Shown here: piece after piece, positions 48,201 through 60,046 of the stretch
How positions within the stretch are numbered: position 1 is the first letter of the stretch
How the letters are laid out: each line of letters starts with the position of its first letter
From: Eucommia ulmoides
Taxonomy: Eukaryota > Streptophyta > Magnoliopsida > Garryales > Eucommiaceae
Assembly (NCBI GenBank): GCA_016647705.1
Contig: CM028328.1
Location: 40,028,501-40,092,500, forward strand
Reading direction: 5' to 3'
DNA length: 64,000 nucleotides
The notes under the pieces: generated by a model
What the model was told of the DNA's origin: nothing
Database searches by the model: none
Seen by the model: the letters and a program-made list of their open reading frames with translations, nothing else
Program-made: the position numbers and the translations under genes

Positions 48201-48583
48201 ACATTTTCCACGAGCATACAAAACACACGATATTGGTTGCCACTTTATCCATCATCACATTCTCCAAAATATTGTTTGACTTCACTCCGTTAGCTCAGCC
48301 GATCAGACAACAGATATTTTCACTAAGGCTCATCCATCTGGAAACTTTCACACTTTGTTTTTCAACTCAAATTCACGTCTAATTCATTGGCTTGAGTTTG
48401 AGGGGGCACGCTAATATTATGTGCCTTGGCCTACTAGGTAAACCAAACCCTAACCCTACTAGAAAAATCCTAACAACTCTCTATATAAAGACTCTTATAT
48501 ATGTCTGTATAGTGTACTTTTCTCATATAATGATACAATCGCTCCATGTTCTTCTAATATTTCGCTTCTCAATTATTCTAACA
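45290..48583 (+). mobile_element. Ty1/copia element 3, 5'-truncated
   Basis: The left end begins within the protease/GAG-pre-integrase linker (GHKVGCLFELNSLHLL, about 45435) followed by a Pro/Ser-rich insert and HSRLGHAF (45641). Integrase similarity runs to about 46650, reverse transcriptase to about 47540 with YVDD at 47428-47439, and RNase H (STEAEYH) lies near 48055. A polypurine tract (GAGTTTGAGGGGG, 48394-48406) leads into a short 3' LTR (48407-48583) with CTCTATATAAAGACTC and the end TTCTAACA. No 5' LTR exists in the window. It is a fossil with many breaks (ten or more). Confidence 0.85.
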
Positions 48584-49259
48584 AGTGCAATTTTCCCTTT
48601 ATCCGAAGGAGTGAAACATTAAAAACACTTTTTTATTTTCTATATAAAACTAAAAATTGTATAGTATTTATAATATTTAGTGTTAGTAGAATTTTTAATT
48701 TAATTGTCTCTGATGCACCCAAGATTTTGATAGCGGAAAAAGTAGAATTGGGGAAAAAGATAAATACAAGTTTCCATTTCTCCCTTTCTAAGTTCTCCAA
48801 ATCCATGCATTTTGAAATGGTTTTTTAAAGGCTTTTCTAGGCGTCATTTTTGAAAAAGTACTTGGGTTGGGATTTTATGTTTAAAAAAGAGTCGCCACCT
48901 AGCATCAGTTAAATGGTGTGTTAGGTCACCGGAATTTTTAAAAATTCATTTTTTTTAAATGGCCTTTTGACTCTTAAAGGTCTTGTACCAGAGATTTCTT
49001 AAAGTTCGGGGGTCGGTTATACTCAGCGAATGTTTTATGCACCCCAAGACACTTATCCATAAATAGTACCTTAGTCTAAATGAATATTCACTATTAAATA
49101 ACGCCCAAGTAATTTTATTTGATTTACTTAACAAAACAATTCCCTTTTTGTAAAGTTTTTCCCTTTATATGCATTTTTGACATAATGAAAGCAATAAATA
49201 CTATGCTATCTAAGCAACGACAACCCAATAGCAGTTTATAATAAACAGAAATATAAATG

Positions 49260-49680
49260 ATCGAACGTTATAAAGACTTCCTACATATCCCTGTTTTCAC
49301 AGGAAATCAGGTCCACATGTAGTTCCAAGATTCAAGACATATGAAATGAAATGTTTTTTAGTATTTTTAACTACCAAACCTTATAAAGGTTGCCTATATA
49401 TTCTTGTTTTCAGAAGGAATAAGGTCAACATGTAGTTCCAACATGCAAACTAAGACTAAATTATTTAGATATATGACCAAACCCTTATTAGGTTGCCTAC
49501 GTACTTTGGCGAATAACCAAATATCAGGTCATCACGCAGTTCATTTATTTAAGGTTAAAATGACATGGTTTTATTTATTAAAGGTGACCAAACCCATATG
49601 ATGTTGCCTACGTACTTTGGCGAGTAACCAAAGATTAGGTTAACACGTAGTTCATTTATTTAAGGTCATAACTAGTTTTA
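49260..49680. repeat. Tandem repeat, four ~105-bp units
   Basis: Four units share GGTTGCCTACGTACTTTGGC-like, CAGGTCATCACGCAGTTC-like and TATTTAAGGT words, starting near 49268, 49380, 49475 and 49582. The first two are the most diverged. Confidence 0.75.
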
Positions 49681-49829
49681 GTTGATTTTATTATTAATCT
49701 AGACATAAATCACAAAATGATGTGTACATATTTCTTTGATTTTGTCAAGAACACCTCAAATGAATTCTTTTGTTTAGACAAGTTAGTGTTTATTTTTAAG
49801 TTGTTTAGTTAAAAAGAAAAGAAAATACC

Positions 49830-49832
<3 letters not shown>

Positions 49833-49898
<66 letters not shown>
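49833..49898. repeat. (AT)n/(TG)n compound microsatellite
   Basis: A short AT run passes directly into about 27 TG units. Confidence 0.95.
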
Positions 49899-51606
49899 AG
49901 TCCTACTCATAACTAAGAAAGACGGGAAAGTTTTTGAAGAAGAGTCACACATATCCCTGAAGGAATAGAGGTCATCCCTTTATCACTAATTTTTAGCCAT
50001 AAGTGTTACTCGGTGTAGTGTATATATATAAGGGGTCAGTCTACTAGACTGAAGATTTAGTGCCAGGCTGTGATCTTAATGTGTAGCATAAAGTAAATAA
50101 ATTATTAACAATTATATGGTTTGGAGTAATAGTTAGTAAGAGTTCGGTTTGAAGTGTTCATGAAAGAATCGTAGAGACTATGCACAACTCATGGTGTGAT
50201 AGATGTTCTGTTTGGATCCTCACATGTTCTTAACATGTTCTCAGATGATTTGGGTCCTCACATGTTCTTAACATGTTCTTGAATATTCTTGATGTTCTTG
50301 ACATGATCTTGAACTGTTTTATTAAGGTTTATGAATATGACATAAATTTAATGTTTTTTTTTTTTTTACTTATTTATAGGTTATTTATATTATATACATG
50401 AAATTTAAGCATGATAACTACATGATTATGTTATGTACAAGCAATATATGAATTTAAGACAAGATCAAAGGATTAACAAAAAACAAACCTAGTTTAGGGA
50501 AGTAGTATTTCTCTAAACAAATACCTTCTTCTCCTTCTTAATCTTCTCAGTTTGTACTCGATTGGTTACCGTCAACTTTTTGAGTTTTTGTTCCAAGAAC
50601 CTCAAGAACTCCCTCCAGGACCAAATTTCCAACAGAATATTGAGGTGTTTAGTGAAGAAAATGGTTGAAAACCTTAGGACCCGAGAGCACTGCCCAGGTT
50701 TAGAGAGAGAAAGTCTAGGTTCCAACTCTTGAAAAATGAAAACACAACCCCTGTATTTATAGGCCAGGGGGCCTACACATTGTTCCATGCAGAAGTCAAT
50801 TCAAACTCTTCCTTAGGGTTTGTTTGGCGTCGGGATCATGTCCTTTTGTCTTGATCTTGAATAGCTTTGAACGAATATTGAAGATTGTGTTGGATTATCA
50901 AAGATTTGGTAATCATTACCAAATCTTTCGAAGATTCTAGCAATCATTGGCAATCATTAGTAATGATTGGCAATCATTACACAATATTTAATATGATTGG
51001 TTTCACATGGATGCATTAATGGCATGAAGTGACACTTCTGGTTCAGTTTAGGGGCTAAGAACAAGTTAGTTTCACTATTTCGGTTTGGTTGCCATTAATG
51101 TTTCCAAGGTTCATTGCATTTAGTCTTGATGAGTCATTTTGTATTTAATGTTTGATGATGACTCATGATGTGATGGGCTAAGAATTGATTGGATTTGGAT
51201 CGAACCGACTTAGTTTGCCTTGTAACCAATAGTTACATTTCAATGGTTTTAGTTATCCTTAAGATATTTTTGTGAAAATACCTAGGTTCTTTGAATCCAC
51301 CCCATCCATGTCATCCCAAGCAACAAATGCTTGGTGGGGTGGGCATTTAATGCTTATTAAATTGCATAGGTGGCAAACCGGATTGATTTGGTTTCGATAA
51401 CAGGTAGTCACATTCAAGGCTTTTGGTTAACCCTAAGATATTTTGATCAATATATATTTGATTCCTTGAATGTGGCATGTCCATGTCATCCCAATCATTT
51501 AATACTTGATGGGATGGACATTTAATGCATATTAAATGCCTTGCTTAGGTGGCAAACCAAATCAGTTCAATTTCGAATAACGATTGGTTATCTCCTAAGT
51601 GATTTA

Positions 51607-52498
51607 GGTTGCGTTTGGGTAAGGGATTTGACAAATTCAAGAGATTTGTGAAATGAAGGGATTTCAATATTCTAGATTTTGAAATCCCTTCATTTGACAA
51701 ATCTCTTATTTGGATAATTGTTTGAACTAAAGTATTTGGGTAATTTTAGAATTTTTTTTTTTTTTTTTTGTTCTTGATCCTCTGATCCCACTTCCGAAAA
51801 AAAAAAAAAAAAAAAAACTTGAACAATGAACATGATCGATGACGACGAACCCTAATCGAAATGATGAAGACAAACCCTAATCTACGACGATGAACTATGG
51901 AAGGCAAACCCTAATCGACGACGATGAACTATGGATGACGAACCCTAATCGTAACGAACCCTAATCACAACAACGACGACGATGATTTGACAAAGCAGCT
52001 CAAACAATGAAGACAAACCCTAATCTTAGTCGTTCGTTGTTCTCCTTCGCAGTCATGTTCTCAGTTGCGATGAAGAAAAAAATGATATACGCATGATGAA
52101 CGACGATTGACGAAGCAACAAACACGATCGATGGCGATTTGACAAGGAAAGAAAACAATTTGACGACGACGAGGACTACGATTGAAGACGACGATGACGG
52201 CTATGACTCAACGATGATAGACGATGATGAATCGACCATGAATAACAAAAAAGAAGAAGACGACGATGAATCGACCTTCAGGTGTGAAGAGGAAGAGCGA
52301 AGATCGAAGAATGGATTTCACAAATTCAGCCTCTTCCAAAAGAATTTCAAAATTCTTCATTTCTCTCTCAAAAGAATTTGATAAATCCCATCTTCCTAAA
52401 ATCCAAACAAACCCAAACAAAGTATTTTCCAAAAAAGGATTTCAAAATTTTCTAACCAAATGAAATTCCTACTAGAAATCCTCTATCCAAACACAACC
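51607..52498. mobile_element. PIF/Harbinger MITE with TTA duplication
   Basis: The termini are GGTTGCGTTTGGGTAAGGGATTT and, reverse-complemented from the right, GGTTGTGTTTGGATAGAGGATT. TTA stands outside both (51604-51606 and 52499-52501). The ends are followed by facing GAAATCCCTTCATTTGACAAATC-like words. The interior has poly-T/poly-A runs and AACCCTAATCGACGACGATGA-type short repeats. The acidic frame at 52139-52381 comes from those repeats and is not a gene. Confidence 0.85.
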
Positions 52499-53189
52499 TT
52501 AGTTTCTTCCCTAGATATTTTGTAAAGAATATTATAGGGGTGTCTTAGTCATTTTAATTCTCTTCTTATAGTCATTTAAGTAATGGGTTGGGCCTTTAAT
52601 TCAATGGGCCTTGATAGTTTGTCAGGATGACTTTGGTTTGGTTGATTTTAAACCAAGTTCAAATCCTTTATTACTTTGGTAATTTTGGATTTGTTATGAT
52701 ATTTTCATGCTTTGATTTAAGTCTTTTGTATTTTTTTTAATGGTATTAATACTTTAAACAATAATTTAAATAAGTATTTTTGGTGTCGAATAGACAAAAC
52801 TGGTGATAATAAATGTTTCAAGGGTCAAAGTAAGTAACCGAAGTAATTTAGTGAAATTCCCTACAATTAAAAGGTAGGAACTAATCTTTATTCATATTAG
52901 CGGTGATTTAATGAAAATCAACCTTTAATAATATCATCTTATTCCCCTTTTAGTTTTAAGAATTTCGAGGTTGACCTAAAACGTTTACTTTACTGAATTT
53001 AGTCAAATTCAATAGTTTTTACATTTTTGTATGTTTTTATGGTTTTTCTGTATTATTTAGTGTGATCCAAAGTATACCGTTTAAACCTAAGTTTAAAGTT
53101 TATCTGAACTTTTACTTTTGTTTTGACATTGATTGAGCAGGATAAAATGCGGTGTCCTCAACCTTGATGCCCAAATCGATTTTTCAAAG

Positions 53190-54149
53190 CCAGCGATAGA
53201 AGGTATAACTAACAAATAAGGAAAAAAAAGACTTTTTTGGTCCTTCAATTTTTTTGCCTTCCAAGTTTGTGGTAGGTATTTAAATTGCCCCTAATGTTTA
53301 GCACTCGACGCATTTGGTTCTCAAACTATTAAATTGGTTTCAATTTGGTCGAAATTCTCTAATTACAACCCTAATAGAACACACTTTGTGCAAAGCTATA
53401 TTGAATTGTATGTTCATCTAAACTCTATCCTTCACTGATACAAAGGAAAAAAGGAACATATCGATATTTCCCAGTTGATGCGATGGCTTCCAATATATCT
53501 CCAAGTTCTTCTTTACCCACCTCACGCTCTGACTCCATTTGTCTATAAGAACAATGAAACTTTAATTGATTAATACACAAAAGAAACCAAAAGGGATCAT
53601 GAAGAGTGATATATATGATGTTTGTAGTAACAAAAGCCTTAATTAAGATGTCGTAAAAGTAAGCACGATTGTTGGCAAGAAAACACAATGATGATTCAAG
53701 TTCAAAAGCAAGTTTGTGAATTCAAATCCATCCACTCACCTCTCATTTACTCAGGAACCAGAAGGAATCTTGAAAAGTTTTCGATCAACGAAACCCTCAA
53801 TTAGGACGTCACAACAACAACAACAACCAAAAAAAAAAAAAACAATAATTTAACAGAGAGATTTTGAATTGGAATGAGTTTCCTCAATGCGGCAATGGAC
53901 GGTTGATACAGTGGGGGTAAAGGAGGTAGGGTAGTGTTAGAAGTTGCAGAGTGAGGGGTTGAGAATGGGGTTGTTAGTGTAATTTTTTCAATGTATTGTA
54001 TATATTTTTTTGGTCAGAGAGAATCACTCAAGTCCTCACCGAAGGCTGTGCTGGCAACAGTTTTCACCAAAGAAAATGAGAGGAAGAGAAAGGAGAAAAA
54101 TTTAAAATAAAATTTCATAGGGAAATATGTGTAATTAATTTTAAGGGTT
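53190..54149. other. Unassigned region
   Basis: A minus-strand stretch at 53425-53570 reads QMESEREVGKEELGDILEAI and is open, but I cannot attach it to a family. 53810-53845 is CAA/A-rich. No element boundaries were established. Confidence 0.4.
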
Positions 54150-55950
54150 TATGCCATTTACCTTCCTTATAGTTTTGCACTATACCAGATGCCTCCCCTG
54201 TCCTTTTGTAAATACCAGAGACCTCCCTTTTGCCAACTTTTTTGTGTTAAAAGATATAAATACCCTTACTTCAATTTGAAAAATATTATGTTTTATTTTT
54301 TTAAAATTCATTAGCACTCCTTATTTTTTAAAATTATATTTTTTACCCTTAATTTTTTTTTAAATAATTATATTTATATCCTACCACCACCCACCACCCA
54401 AAGCTATCCCTATACCTTTTAAATTTTTTAATAAGGATTATTTTATTTTCTATCTAAAACTTAAGGGTCAAGTGTGTAGTTTAGACAATATTCATCATCC
54501 TCTTCCTCAACCCAATCATCTTCCTCAACCCAATATTCTTCCTAACTCAAACATCCTCTTCTTCAACCCAAACGGTGTCTACCACCTCACTCACCACACC
54601 ACCGACGACCACCGGTTCACCCCCATCTCTGATCTCTCTCTCTCTATATATCTCTCTCTTCTCACATCTCATCTCTTTCTCTACCCAAACCCACTACTCT
54701 CTTTCTATCACAATACCTATTTTAATTAGGCTTAAGGAACTTCACAATTTTTGTTGCTGCTAGCATAGGAAGAAAGAACACGGGACACAACCTACGCACA
54801 AAAATACCACTATCTCTGTATCCTCTGCCATGGGGACATCCACCTTCGTAACCGTCACCACCTTCACGGCGACAGATCGAAGGCAGTGGCGATAGTGCAG
54901 GTTACGACAACAGATCAAAGGCAATGATCTATTTGAAGGACGTACCTTGTACCGAACTCGCTTGCGAGGGTTTGTGTGAGAAGCGTGCAAGAATTTTCAA
55001 GAGCTGACTTCAAGAAAATCATGAATTTTCAGGGAAATAGAATTAGAGGACCACGTCTCAAAGCCGATAATTTTTAAATTAGAATTTAGAAAATTACAAA
55101 CCCATTGATTCTTGAACATCCCTCTCTACAGACCACAATGAGGCATGAACATCCATCGCTTAGTATAGTTTCTAGATTCAAGTTTTAGATTCTTGTTCTA
55201 GAGAGAGAAATATGGTACCTTTGAGATTCCAATCTTTGGGTGTCTCTTAGTTGCTGATCGCAAGGACTTGCCATCCTCTGATTTTGGCGAGGTTTCGAAT
55301 CGAATCGGATGGGTAATTTGTGACGGAGACGACAATCCAATTATTGGATCGGAAATTTGCGTGGGGGTGAATTTGTTGGTGATGGGTTTGATTGAGTTCC
55401 AATCGATTTGGGAGAATTCGAGTGATTGGAGGTGTTTAGACTGCTCGGATTGGAGGTAGAGAAAGACGGCTCTGTCGCCGGCATTCCGAAAGAAGAAGAG
55501 GTTGATGATGGTGGCGATTACGAGGAAAAGAAAGAGGATTTTGTAGAGGTGGTAGGAGACCCACGTGGAGAGATCTATTGATTTCGGCGGCTCGGAGAAG
55601 CAGTGGTAGAAAGTCGTTCGAAGTGATCGGCCGTTGTTACTGTTTTGGAGTTTTGCAGACTTCGGTGAAGATGATGATAAAAAACCATTAAACAGAAAAA
55701 TACACAATAGGCCCACAGGGGGTAAAGTGTAGTTAATCCCAAGTTTAAAGGGTTATTTATGTATTTTACTTTCTAATTATTTAATAAGTTTTTAAATAGT
55801 TAAAGGTAAAATTGTCATTACAATAAAATTTTTATCATTTTTTAATCAATAAGAGAGGTAAGTGGTCTTTGACCAAAAATATTAGGGACCAACTGGTATT
55901 TGCAAAAGGACATGAGAGACATTTGGTATAATGCAAAAAAATGAACTATA
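54150..55950. mobile_element. Mutator-like element with gene-like interior (Pack-MULE candidate)
   Basis: The ends are inverted repeats of about 75-80 bp. Left: TTTTGCACTATACCAGATG, CCTGTCCTTTTGTAAATACC (54173-54226). Right, reverse-complemented: TTTTGCATTATACCAAATG, ATGTCCTTTTGCAAATACC (55877-55937). Ends of this kind are familiar from plant MULE families. The interior has no transposase. It contains a pyrimidine-rich leader-like stretch (54560-54710) and a 172-codon open frame on minus. An exact 9-bp target duplication was not found, so the outermost bases are uncertain. Confidence 0.55.
55198..55716 (-). CDS. Predicted membrane protein inside the Mutator-like element, unrecognised
   Basis: A 172-codon frame starting MGLLCIFLFNGFLSSSSPKS, with one clear hydrophobic segment (ILFLFLVIATIINLFFF, about residues 60-76) followed by a Ser/Lys-rich tail ending KVPYFSL. 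Codon use and composition look like real plant protein and the frame is uninterrupted. I do not recognise the family. Because it lies between MULE-type ends it may be captured host sequence. Its antisense is also partly open. Confidence 0.4.
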   Translation of the reverse strand: MGLLCIFLFNGFLSSSSPKSAKLQNSNNGRSLRTTFYHCFSEPPKSIDLSTWVSYHLYKILFLFLVIATIINLFFFRNAGDRAVFLYLQSEQSKHLQSLEFSQIDWNSIKPITNKFTPTQISDPIIGLSSPSQITHPIRFETSPKSEDGKSLRSATKRHPKIGISKVPYFSL

Positions 55951-55969
55951 TTGAAACCAATTTAATAAT

Positions 55970-56450
55970 TTAGGTGGCTTTTGGTCAGTGTTTCTGCTTT
56001 CCTGTTTCCACTTCCAATAAATAGGGATGCAAATTCTGTTTTCGTTCGTTCTATAGTATTATTGGAATAGAAACATGTTTAGTAATGACTATTGTCTTAG
56101 ATTGTTTCTTTAATTTATGAGAACAAAAATAAGAAAACATATTTGGTTACGAAATTTGTGTTCTTAATTTTTTTTTTAATGTATGATGGCCAGTGTAGTG
56201 GTGTTGATGACCGACATAGTGGTGGCAGCGGCCAATAAGGTTATGGTGATGGTCGGAGGAGTGATAGTGAGTGAAATGGTGGTAGTGGGAATAATTTTAT
56301 ACAAGTGAATATAATTTTTTTATTTTATTTTATCTCATTCAAATTTTGGAATTATTCCTAAAAATTTGAGAACAAAAACGCATCACGTTTGTGTATATTG
56401 ATCCCGAAAATCAAGGAACGAAAATAATTATCAAACAGATCTTTAAGGAC
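55970..56450. mobile_element. Possible MITE of the TGTTCCxAGAACA type
   Basis: Left: GTTTCTGCTTTCCTGTTTCC and TTCTGTTTTCGTTCGTTC. Right: GAGAACAAAAACGCATCACG and GGAACGAAAATAATTATC. These form loose inverted arms around a GTGGTG-rich middle. Target duplications are not clear. It abuts the promoter side of the FAX-like gene. Confidence 0.35.
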
Positions 56451-56571
56451 CAAATATGTAAACAAGTTTCCCTCCCCAGGGACCAAAAAAATTAATTTTC
56501 CCAACAAATAATACAAAACTGCGAGAACGTCGACTAGTCTAAAGAAAAAGGGCTAAACGTAGTTGTACGAA

Positions 56572-57058
56572 ATGATGGGCGAATTGTTGGCAGCTTCGCA
56601 ATCCTCTTTGTTGCTTCCTAAACTCCGGTTTCAGGCTTCAAGTCATGGGCTTACTCGCTTTAATCGGGCGTCTCCGACAGCTTCTGCTGTACTTAGCTTG
56701 AAGAATTTGTCCGAGACCAGTGTGTCATGTCAGACGATTTGGAGTGTCGGACAGCGGCAAAGGCACTCGCTTTGGGCTCGGCGTGCTGCTGGTACCTCCG
56801 ATTCTGAAGTGTCGACTACCCTTAACGCCGTGTCTGGCGAAGAAGGGACTGATATCCAACCAGATTCTGGCGGTAGTGGCAATGATTTTGGCGGTCCAAG
56901 TGACAATGGCGGAGGCGGCGGTAGAGGTGAAGGCGGAAACAGCAGTGGCGGTGGTAATGATAACGAAGGTGATGAGGGGTCAGACGAAAGCCAAGATAAG
57001 AAGATGGTTATGTCAATGTCCCAGAAATTAACCCTGGCATATGCTGCTCTTGTTGGGA
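56572..57058 (+). CDS. FATTY ACID EXPORT (FAX/TMEM14-type) plastid protein, exon 1
   Basis: Two adjacent ATGs open a frame of about 162 codons ending at a GTAAGTGA donor. The first ~60 residues are Ser/Leu/Arg-rich and poor in acids, as in chloroplast transit peptides. A Gly/Asn/Asp-rich linker (PSDNGGGGGRGEGG) follows, then KKMVMSMSQKLTLAYAALVG, the start of the TMEM14 domain in plant FAX2/FAX3-like proteins. These inner-envelope proteins export fatty acids from plastids. The remaining membrane helices should lie in later exons. I could not find them in the 6.9 kb downstream, so the intron is very long or the gene is truncated. An upstream TTG in frame is not a likely start. Family assignment rests mainly on the MSQKLTLAYAALVG motif. 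Confidence 0.7.
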
Positions 57059-57599
57059 GTAAGTGACATCTTTATCATCGTTAACATACGCGTGATTACT
57101 TGTTGGATGTGAATTAATCTATGCAATGATTTCCTTCTGAACTTTTAATTTGTTTTGCTTCACTTGGTGGTTGGTTGGATGCTAGGAAGCAAAATACACT
57201 TACTTCTAAAGAGGGATAGTCACTCTGTCAAATACCATCGCGCACACACCTCAAGGATTGGTTTGTGCACTGCCATTTTGGTGAACTAGCGGTACGGGTG
57301 ACGGCCACATATCATATATAGAGATTTATAATTTATTTTATTTTTAGATTAGAAAAAAACTAAATTTTAAGAAGCCCGTACAAGCAATTGGTACCAATGA
57401 AAGTCTTCTTTTCCCCTTTAGGTGACTTATGATAATGAGTGAGGGTTAGAAGGTGCTATTCTATTGATAGTTGAAGAGTGTATGCTTTATACCTCTTTAA
57501 ACATTTGTGAGAAGAAGGAAGTGAAATAAACTTTGATAACTTGGAGGCAAGATAGAGTTTGGTTGCTGTAAACTGAGTTGGTAATTGGTAGATGTCTAG
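57059..57599 (+). other. Start of FAX-like intron 1
   Basis: A canonical GTAAGTGACAT donor. The following 540 bp contain no recognised element. Confidence 0.5.
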
Positions 57600-58165
57600 A
57601 GGGAGATGATGACTTTATTTGCGGAAGTAGGTTTGGTTTTGAAGGGAGCTTGATGAAATTGGGGGTAGTAGATGCTGACTACTCTGAGTGATGGTTGTAT
57701 TCTATTGCTGGAAAACGTTCTTTATGGTTCTTTGATTCATATCTGGTTTATTATGTTATGTAGAGGATGTTAGCCATTGGATTTTTGATGGAGTTTATGG
57801 TTCATGTTATGATGTTGCTCAGAGAGGTTTTGTGACATTTTACTGTCCTTGGACTTCAATGTGAGAGGATCATATTTCATGTCCCGGAGAAGAGTTCCCT
57901 CACTTCATTGGTCATCTGTCAATTGAATGATTCACCTATAAAGGATGAGGGTTTTTACTCTGTCGAGCAATGAAAATTGTCAAATTCAATGTCGGTTGGA
58001 TATATTTCTGTAATCTTTTCAAATTTGGAAGTCATGTTTTTAACACCATAAAGGGGTGTTTGCCTAAGTCAGTCTTTGGTCGTGTTCCTATGATCCTATC
58101 TCATTGGGTAACGAGGGATTGGTTAGAACTTAGAAGCTAGGAACCACTGTGACTTTTAGGAGGTC
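57600..58165 (+). mobile_element. LINE (L1-type) endonuclease fragment
   Basis: Translation gives WIFDGVYGSCYDVAQRGFVT, PGEEFPHFIGHLSIE and KGCLPKSVFGRVPMILSHWV. Plant L1 endonucleases have W-x-GVYGP, a PWxxGGDFN block, RFPxE and RPVSDHxPILL in this order. Several stops are present, e.g. near 57860 and 57930. It lies in sense orientation in the FAX-like intron and is probably the 5' half of the LINE whose RT is at 60730. Confidence 0.55.
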
Positions 58166-58750
58166 AAAGGATTCGTGTCGGAATGTATATACATTTTGGA
58201 CACATCTGAATATGTATTTGACATGTCCAAATCAGTTTCCTAAATATATATTTAATTTATTACTTGATTGCCGGATTCACATAGGTGGCCAGCGAATTAA
58301 GCTTTGAACCTCGAATCTGCGAATAAGGGGAAGATTTGCAACCAATTCGTGTTCTGGCGTGAATATGCTCACCGGCAACGATAGATTCGTTCCCTAGAAA
58401 AATCGAGAGAGATAGAGAGGAGACTGAGAATTGGGTAACTTACACATTTGGTCTACGTCTTCGTCGGTGCCAGAGAAAGATAGCTGGATGTGCAACAAAG
58501 TACATAATCTAGATACCGGTGAGTCATGTGGGTAGTTTATAAACCATGCACATGACTTGGTGGCTATACCTACTTCCTTGGAAAAAGCCAATACCCACTC
58601 CCTTGGAAGATAAGGCAATACCCACTTCCTTGAAAAAGAGGAGAATGAGGTAATTGATAAATGAAGATGGAGGCCAACAGTTGAAAGCAATTATAAGGAG
58701 ACACTACTATAGATATTAGATGCATTCGACAAAAGGGTCTTCACCAAAAA
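58166..58750 (-). other. Leader-like minus-strand segment with short repeats
   Basis: Reading minus, three copies of TCCAAGGAAGTGGGTATTGGC-like sequence (about 58575-58650) lie in an open frame of 98 codons, followed by CTCTCTATCTCTCTCG and a leader-like GC-richer stretch. It could be an LTR transcript start. No termini or partner LTR were seen. Confidence 0.3.
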
Positions 58751-59078
58751 ATCAAAATTTCAACATTTGCTCTTTTATCTATTGTATTTCCATGTGTTAG
58801 GAGTAGAAAGACAGATTGAGCATAACTTGTCTGTAATTTAGATTATGTTCTTGTTGCTAGGAGTAGATGGTAAAATTAGTTTCTTCGAAGGCCCTCGAAT
58901 TACCCCCCGATCATTGTACCTGAAGGAATTATTGCTGAATTCAATTCTTATTTCTTGTTTGAATTTCGTTCGTTTATGTTTTTTCTCGTTATTTTATTTT
59001 AACCACTCGATGAATTGTGAAGTCCTCTTGATTGAGGCATTTCAAACCAACAATAATCACTTGATTTTGTTTGTTTGG

Positions 59079-59165
59079 CAAGATCCAATAATTTAACCAA
59101 CTTCAAAATCAATTTTGAGAGTTGATTAATCTCCTGATATGCCTAGTTTTTGAAGCCAGATATAT
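59079..59165 (+). repeat. Direct repeat, left copy
   Basis: CAAGATCCAATAATTTAACC, AACTTCAAAAT and GCCTAGTTTTT recur in the same order and spacing at 60047-60130, about 967 bp to the right. Confidence 0.75.
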
Positions 59166-60046
59166 TTTTCGGCACGCTGAGTATAACACTCAAGTGGTTA
59201 ATTTCCACAAGTCAAATTTGGAATTCTAGGATGAATAAATTTTCTTCTTGAATCTTGACCAAAAAAAAAAAAAAAAAAAAGAGAGAATATTTTGATGATG
59301 CAATTTATCGTCTAGACAAAGAAAAATGCCAAAAAGTTCAAGATATTGGAAAATGGCAGTTTCATTTTTGTTTGAATGATGAATTTCTACAAAAATTACA
59401 TGATGCTAAAAGCTGATATAATTGCTTGATTCCTAATTTAGAAGCCAAAATCAAGTGGCTTGAACATGAAATAAGTTTTTTAAAGGGTGAGATCCGATGT
59501 ATTTTGACTACTTCACAAACTTGTTGGCCAAGTTTAAATTTCTTCAAGTTCACCAATTCACTTGAAACTCTTGGGGGATCGGGTCTTGTAAACTATATTC
59601 ATCCCAGTGTGAAGGGACAAGGGGGGTTCAAAGATTTTTGAAAAGAAAAAATTCCTGCTGAAAAAATGGGCACTTATCCCGGCGTCAAAACACTGAGGGG
59701 CTGGAAGATTGGTTGAAGATCTTAGTTCCACCATACCTTGGAGACGGGAAAAATGGTCAAAATTTTTATTTCGGCAGAAAAAATTTATTCATCTCCCAAA
59801 GTTTAAACACTTGGGCAGTGGGAAGAAAAACGATTTAGTCCAGTTGAAGAAATTTGTGTTGATCTTGCAAGTTAAACATTTTTTTTTGAGGGGGGGGGGG
59901 GGGGGGGGGTTGTTAGAGGATTTAACGACAAAATTCTAGTTTGTTCAAAGAAGACACCCCCTCGATCCATAGTGCTAACACTAGCGGGTGGAAAGATTGG
60001 TTGGAAAATTTTAGTTCACCCTGAACTAAACCGAACTATCTCGCTG
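59166..60046 (+). mobile_element. Unrecognised element or relic between direct repeats
   Basis: The segment holds an A-run (59262-59280), open stretches reading LDKEKCQKVQDIGKWQFHF and PNLEAKIKWLEHEISFLKGE (helical, coiled-coil-like), and two copies of a GGCTGGAAGATTGGTTG-type block (about 59698-59745 and 59995-60040). A run of 20 G lies at 59890-59909. It looks like a decayed retroelement reading frame, but no diagnostic enzyme motif is present. Family unknown; broken. Confidence 0.4.
59890..59909. repeat. G20 homopolymer
   Basis: An uninterrupted run of twenty G on plus, rare in AT-rich plant DNA. It could fold as a G-quadruplex or partly be an assembly artefact. Confidence 0.95.

Larger units (their letters stand above)
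48700..53190 (-). mobile_element. Unclassified LTR-type repeat, interrupted by a MITE
   Basis: 48880-49080 contains AAGAGTCGCCACCTAGCA and GGGGGTCGGTTATACTCAGCG, words common in a widespread group of plant LTR repeats. About 49260-49680 holds a tandem repeat. 50520-50790 on the minus strand looks like a transcript start: TATAAATACAGGGG followed by a leader with a short open frame (EQKLKKLTVTNRVQTE). 53130-53165 contains GAGCAGGATAAAATGCGGTG, also typical of that group. No reverse transcriptase was found. Whether this is one long LTR, a non-autonomous element or several pieces is not resolved. Confidence 0.4.

Noticed and set aside
52139-52463. Acidic DDD/EEE-rich frame
   Set aside because: It arises from GACGATGA short repeats inside the Harbinger MITE.
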